Positions 63,362-64,000 of a DNA stretch of 64,000 bases are shown in pieces (position 1 is the stretch's first letter; the number at the start of each line of letters is the position of its first letter). The DNA comes from CAVXHQ01 sp963761735. Lineage in GTDB: Bacteria; Pseudomonadota; Alphaproteobacteria; Rhodobacterales; Rhodobacteraceae. The stretch covers positions 1 through 64,000 of the forward strand of contig CAVXHQ010000001.1 in the NCBI GenBank assembly GCA_963761735.1. Reading direction: 5' to 3'. The notes under the pieces were generated by a model. The model made no database searches. It saw nothing but the letters and a program-made list of their open reading frames with translations, and had not been told where the DNA came from. Both the position numbers and the translations under genes were made by a program.

Positions 63362-64000
63362 GTCGGCACCCCCGACATCAGGCTCATGTAGCTGGCCGGG
63401 TCTGTCGTCCCGACCTGTGCTCTGGGCAGATAGGGATAAATATCGAGATCCAGCCGTGGCGGACGCCTCTCGATCCGGCACAGGACAAGATGCTTCACAG
63501 CATCATAGCCGATGGCCCCGAGATCGAGCGCCTGCCGGATCGCACCATGCAGATGGGTCAGTTCGAACGTTTCCAGCAGACGTAAAACCTGAACATATTC
63601 GCGCTTGCCCTTCTTCCCCATCCGCGCCTCCAACAGTCGGCGCAGGGTGGCGAACTCATCCGGCAGATCCCAGCCTTGCAGCGGTGCGGCTTGATCCAGC
63701 GCCCCAACCTTTTGCTCCAACAGCGGCAGGTAATGCATCGGATCAAATACCATGTCCGCCTTGTCGTAGGACCGGCGGTGGTGGGCAATCACCTTGGCCC
63801 CGCAGCCGATCACAACCTCATGGACATACCCACGAACCTGAACCTCGTGATGGGCATGAGCGACAGGCACCGAGTAGTCATTGTTGCGATAACGGACCAT
63901 GGAGATCGATGTCGCCCGGGTGCTGACCCTGTCGCAAGCATCGTAAGGGGTGGTCGGCAGCGCCATCAGCGCATTGAGATCCCGCATCAGACGTTCACCG
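63358..64000 (-). CDS. istA: IS21 transposase IstA, C-terminal part
   Basis: The frame continues beyond the window. The visible C-terminal ~210 residues include YRNNDYSVPVAHAHHEVQVR, VIAHHRRSYDKADMVFDPMH and HLVLCRIERRPPRLDLDIYP. These are the post-integrase-core domain of IS21 transposases; the DDE core lies outside the window. Confidence 0.85.
   Translation of the reverse strand, partial: GERLMRDLNALMALPTTPYDACDRVSTRATSISMVRYRNNDYSVPVAHAHHEVQVRGYVHEVVIGCGAKVIAHHRRSYDKADMVFDPMHYLPLLEQKVGALDQAAPLQGWDLPDEFATLRRLLEARMGKKGKREYVQVLRLLETFELTHLHGAIRQALDLGAIGYDAVKHLVLCRIERRPPRLDLDIYPYLPRAQVGTTDPASYMSLMSGVPT

Larger units (their letters stand above)
62456..64000 (-). mobile_element. IS21-family element (partial, runs off window)
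   Basis: istA and istB are on the minus strand. The left end is placed at ~62456 (TGTCAATCTCGGCGACAAAA), followed by a repeated ACAAAAGGGACCA / CAAAATGGGGCCA phrase typical of the multiple binding repeats at IS21 ends. The other end lies beyond 64000. Confidence 0.7.

Overview
The window is two unrelated pieces of DNA joined near base 6960. Bases 1-6960 have moderate GC and cyanobacterium-like character. They hold a minus-strand gene row (P-loop NTPase and small membrane proteins), a group II intron with its reverse transcriptase/maturase, and a Tn3-family transposase. Nearly every reading frame there is broken by single-base indels. The transposase stops in mid-protein exactly where high-GC DNA begins, so the piece looks like a low-quality or chimeric contig end rather than a clean insertion.

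Bases 6961-45520 are a typical high-GC alphaproteobacterial chromosome, most likely Rhodobacterales (Roseobacter/Paracoccaceae type; genus not determined). The layout is: a ThuA tail; lipoprotein export (lolC/E-lolD); secreted proteins and a lipoprotein cytochrome c; a PD-(D/E)XK-like gene of different composition; parE; a GST; an NAD-dependent epimerase; a DUF1007/NicO metal exporter pair; a MATE pump; an aminotransferase cluster; sdhE; an LdtR-type regulator; a glyoxalase; a Slam-like outer-membrane protein with its TbpB-like lipoprotein; thyX; a cold-shock protein; an ArsC-like protein; thrS; two START-type proteins, one fused to an ArsR domain; a complete polyhydroxyalkanoate locus (phaZ, phaC, a PEP-dikinase-like protein, phasin, phaR) with PhaR-type operators; and a polyamine-type cluster (oxidase, glutamine-synthetase-like ligase, amidotransferase).

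Bases 45640-49900 are a nested mobile region. An IS5 remnant carries a 3.5-kb IS1595-family element with perfect 24-bp terminal inverted repeats and an 8-bp target duplication. Its cargo is a two-gene, PIN-toxin-like module, itself broken by an IS481-family element. An integrase-like relic with repeated operators lies next to tRNA-Tyr. Bases 49958-54214 return to the chromosome: tRNA-Tyr, rlmB, a CoA-binding protein, hisE, hisF, a DUF302 protein and hisA.

Bases 54215-64000 are a mobile/prophage-like island: IS3 and IS110 relics; a phage portal gene split by an IS66 element with an 8-bp duplication that restores the frame when removed; a GIY-YIG protein; a 3' tRNA-Asn fragment next to a tyrosine integrase; an AlpA-type regulator; unrecognised cargo genes; and an IS21 element running off the end.

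Several chromosomal genes (lolC/E, the PD-(D/E)XK gene, MATE, Slam, the IS481 transposase) carry one single-base indel each, some in homopolymers. Consensus error is therefore as likely as real pseudogenisation.
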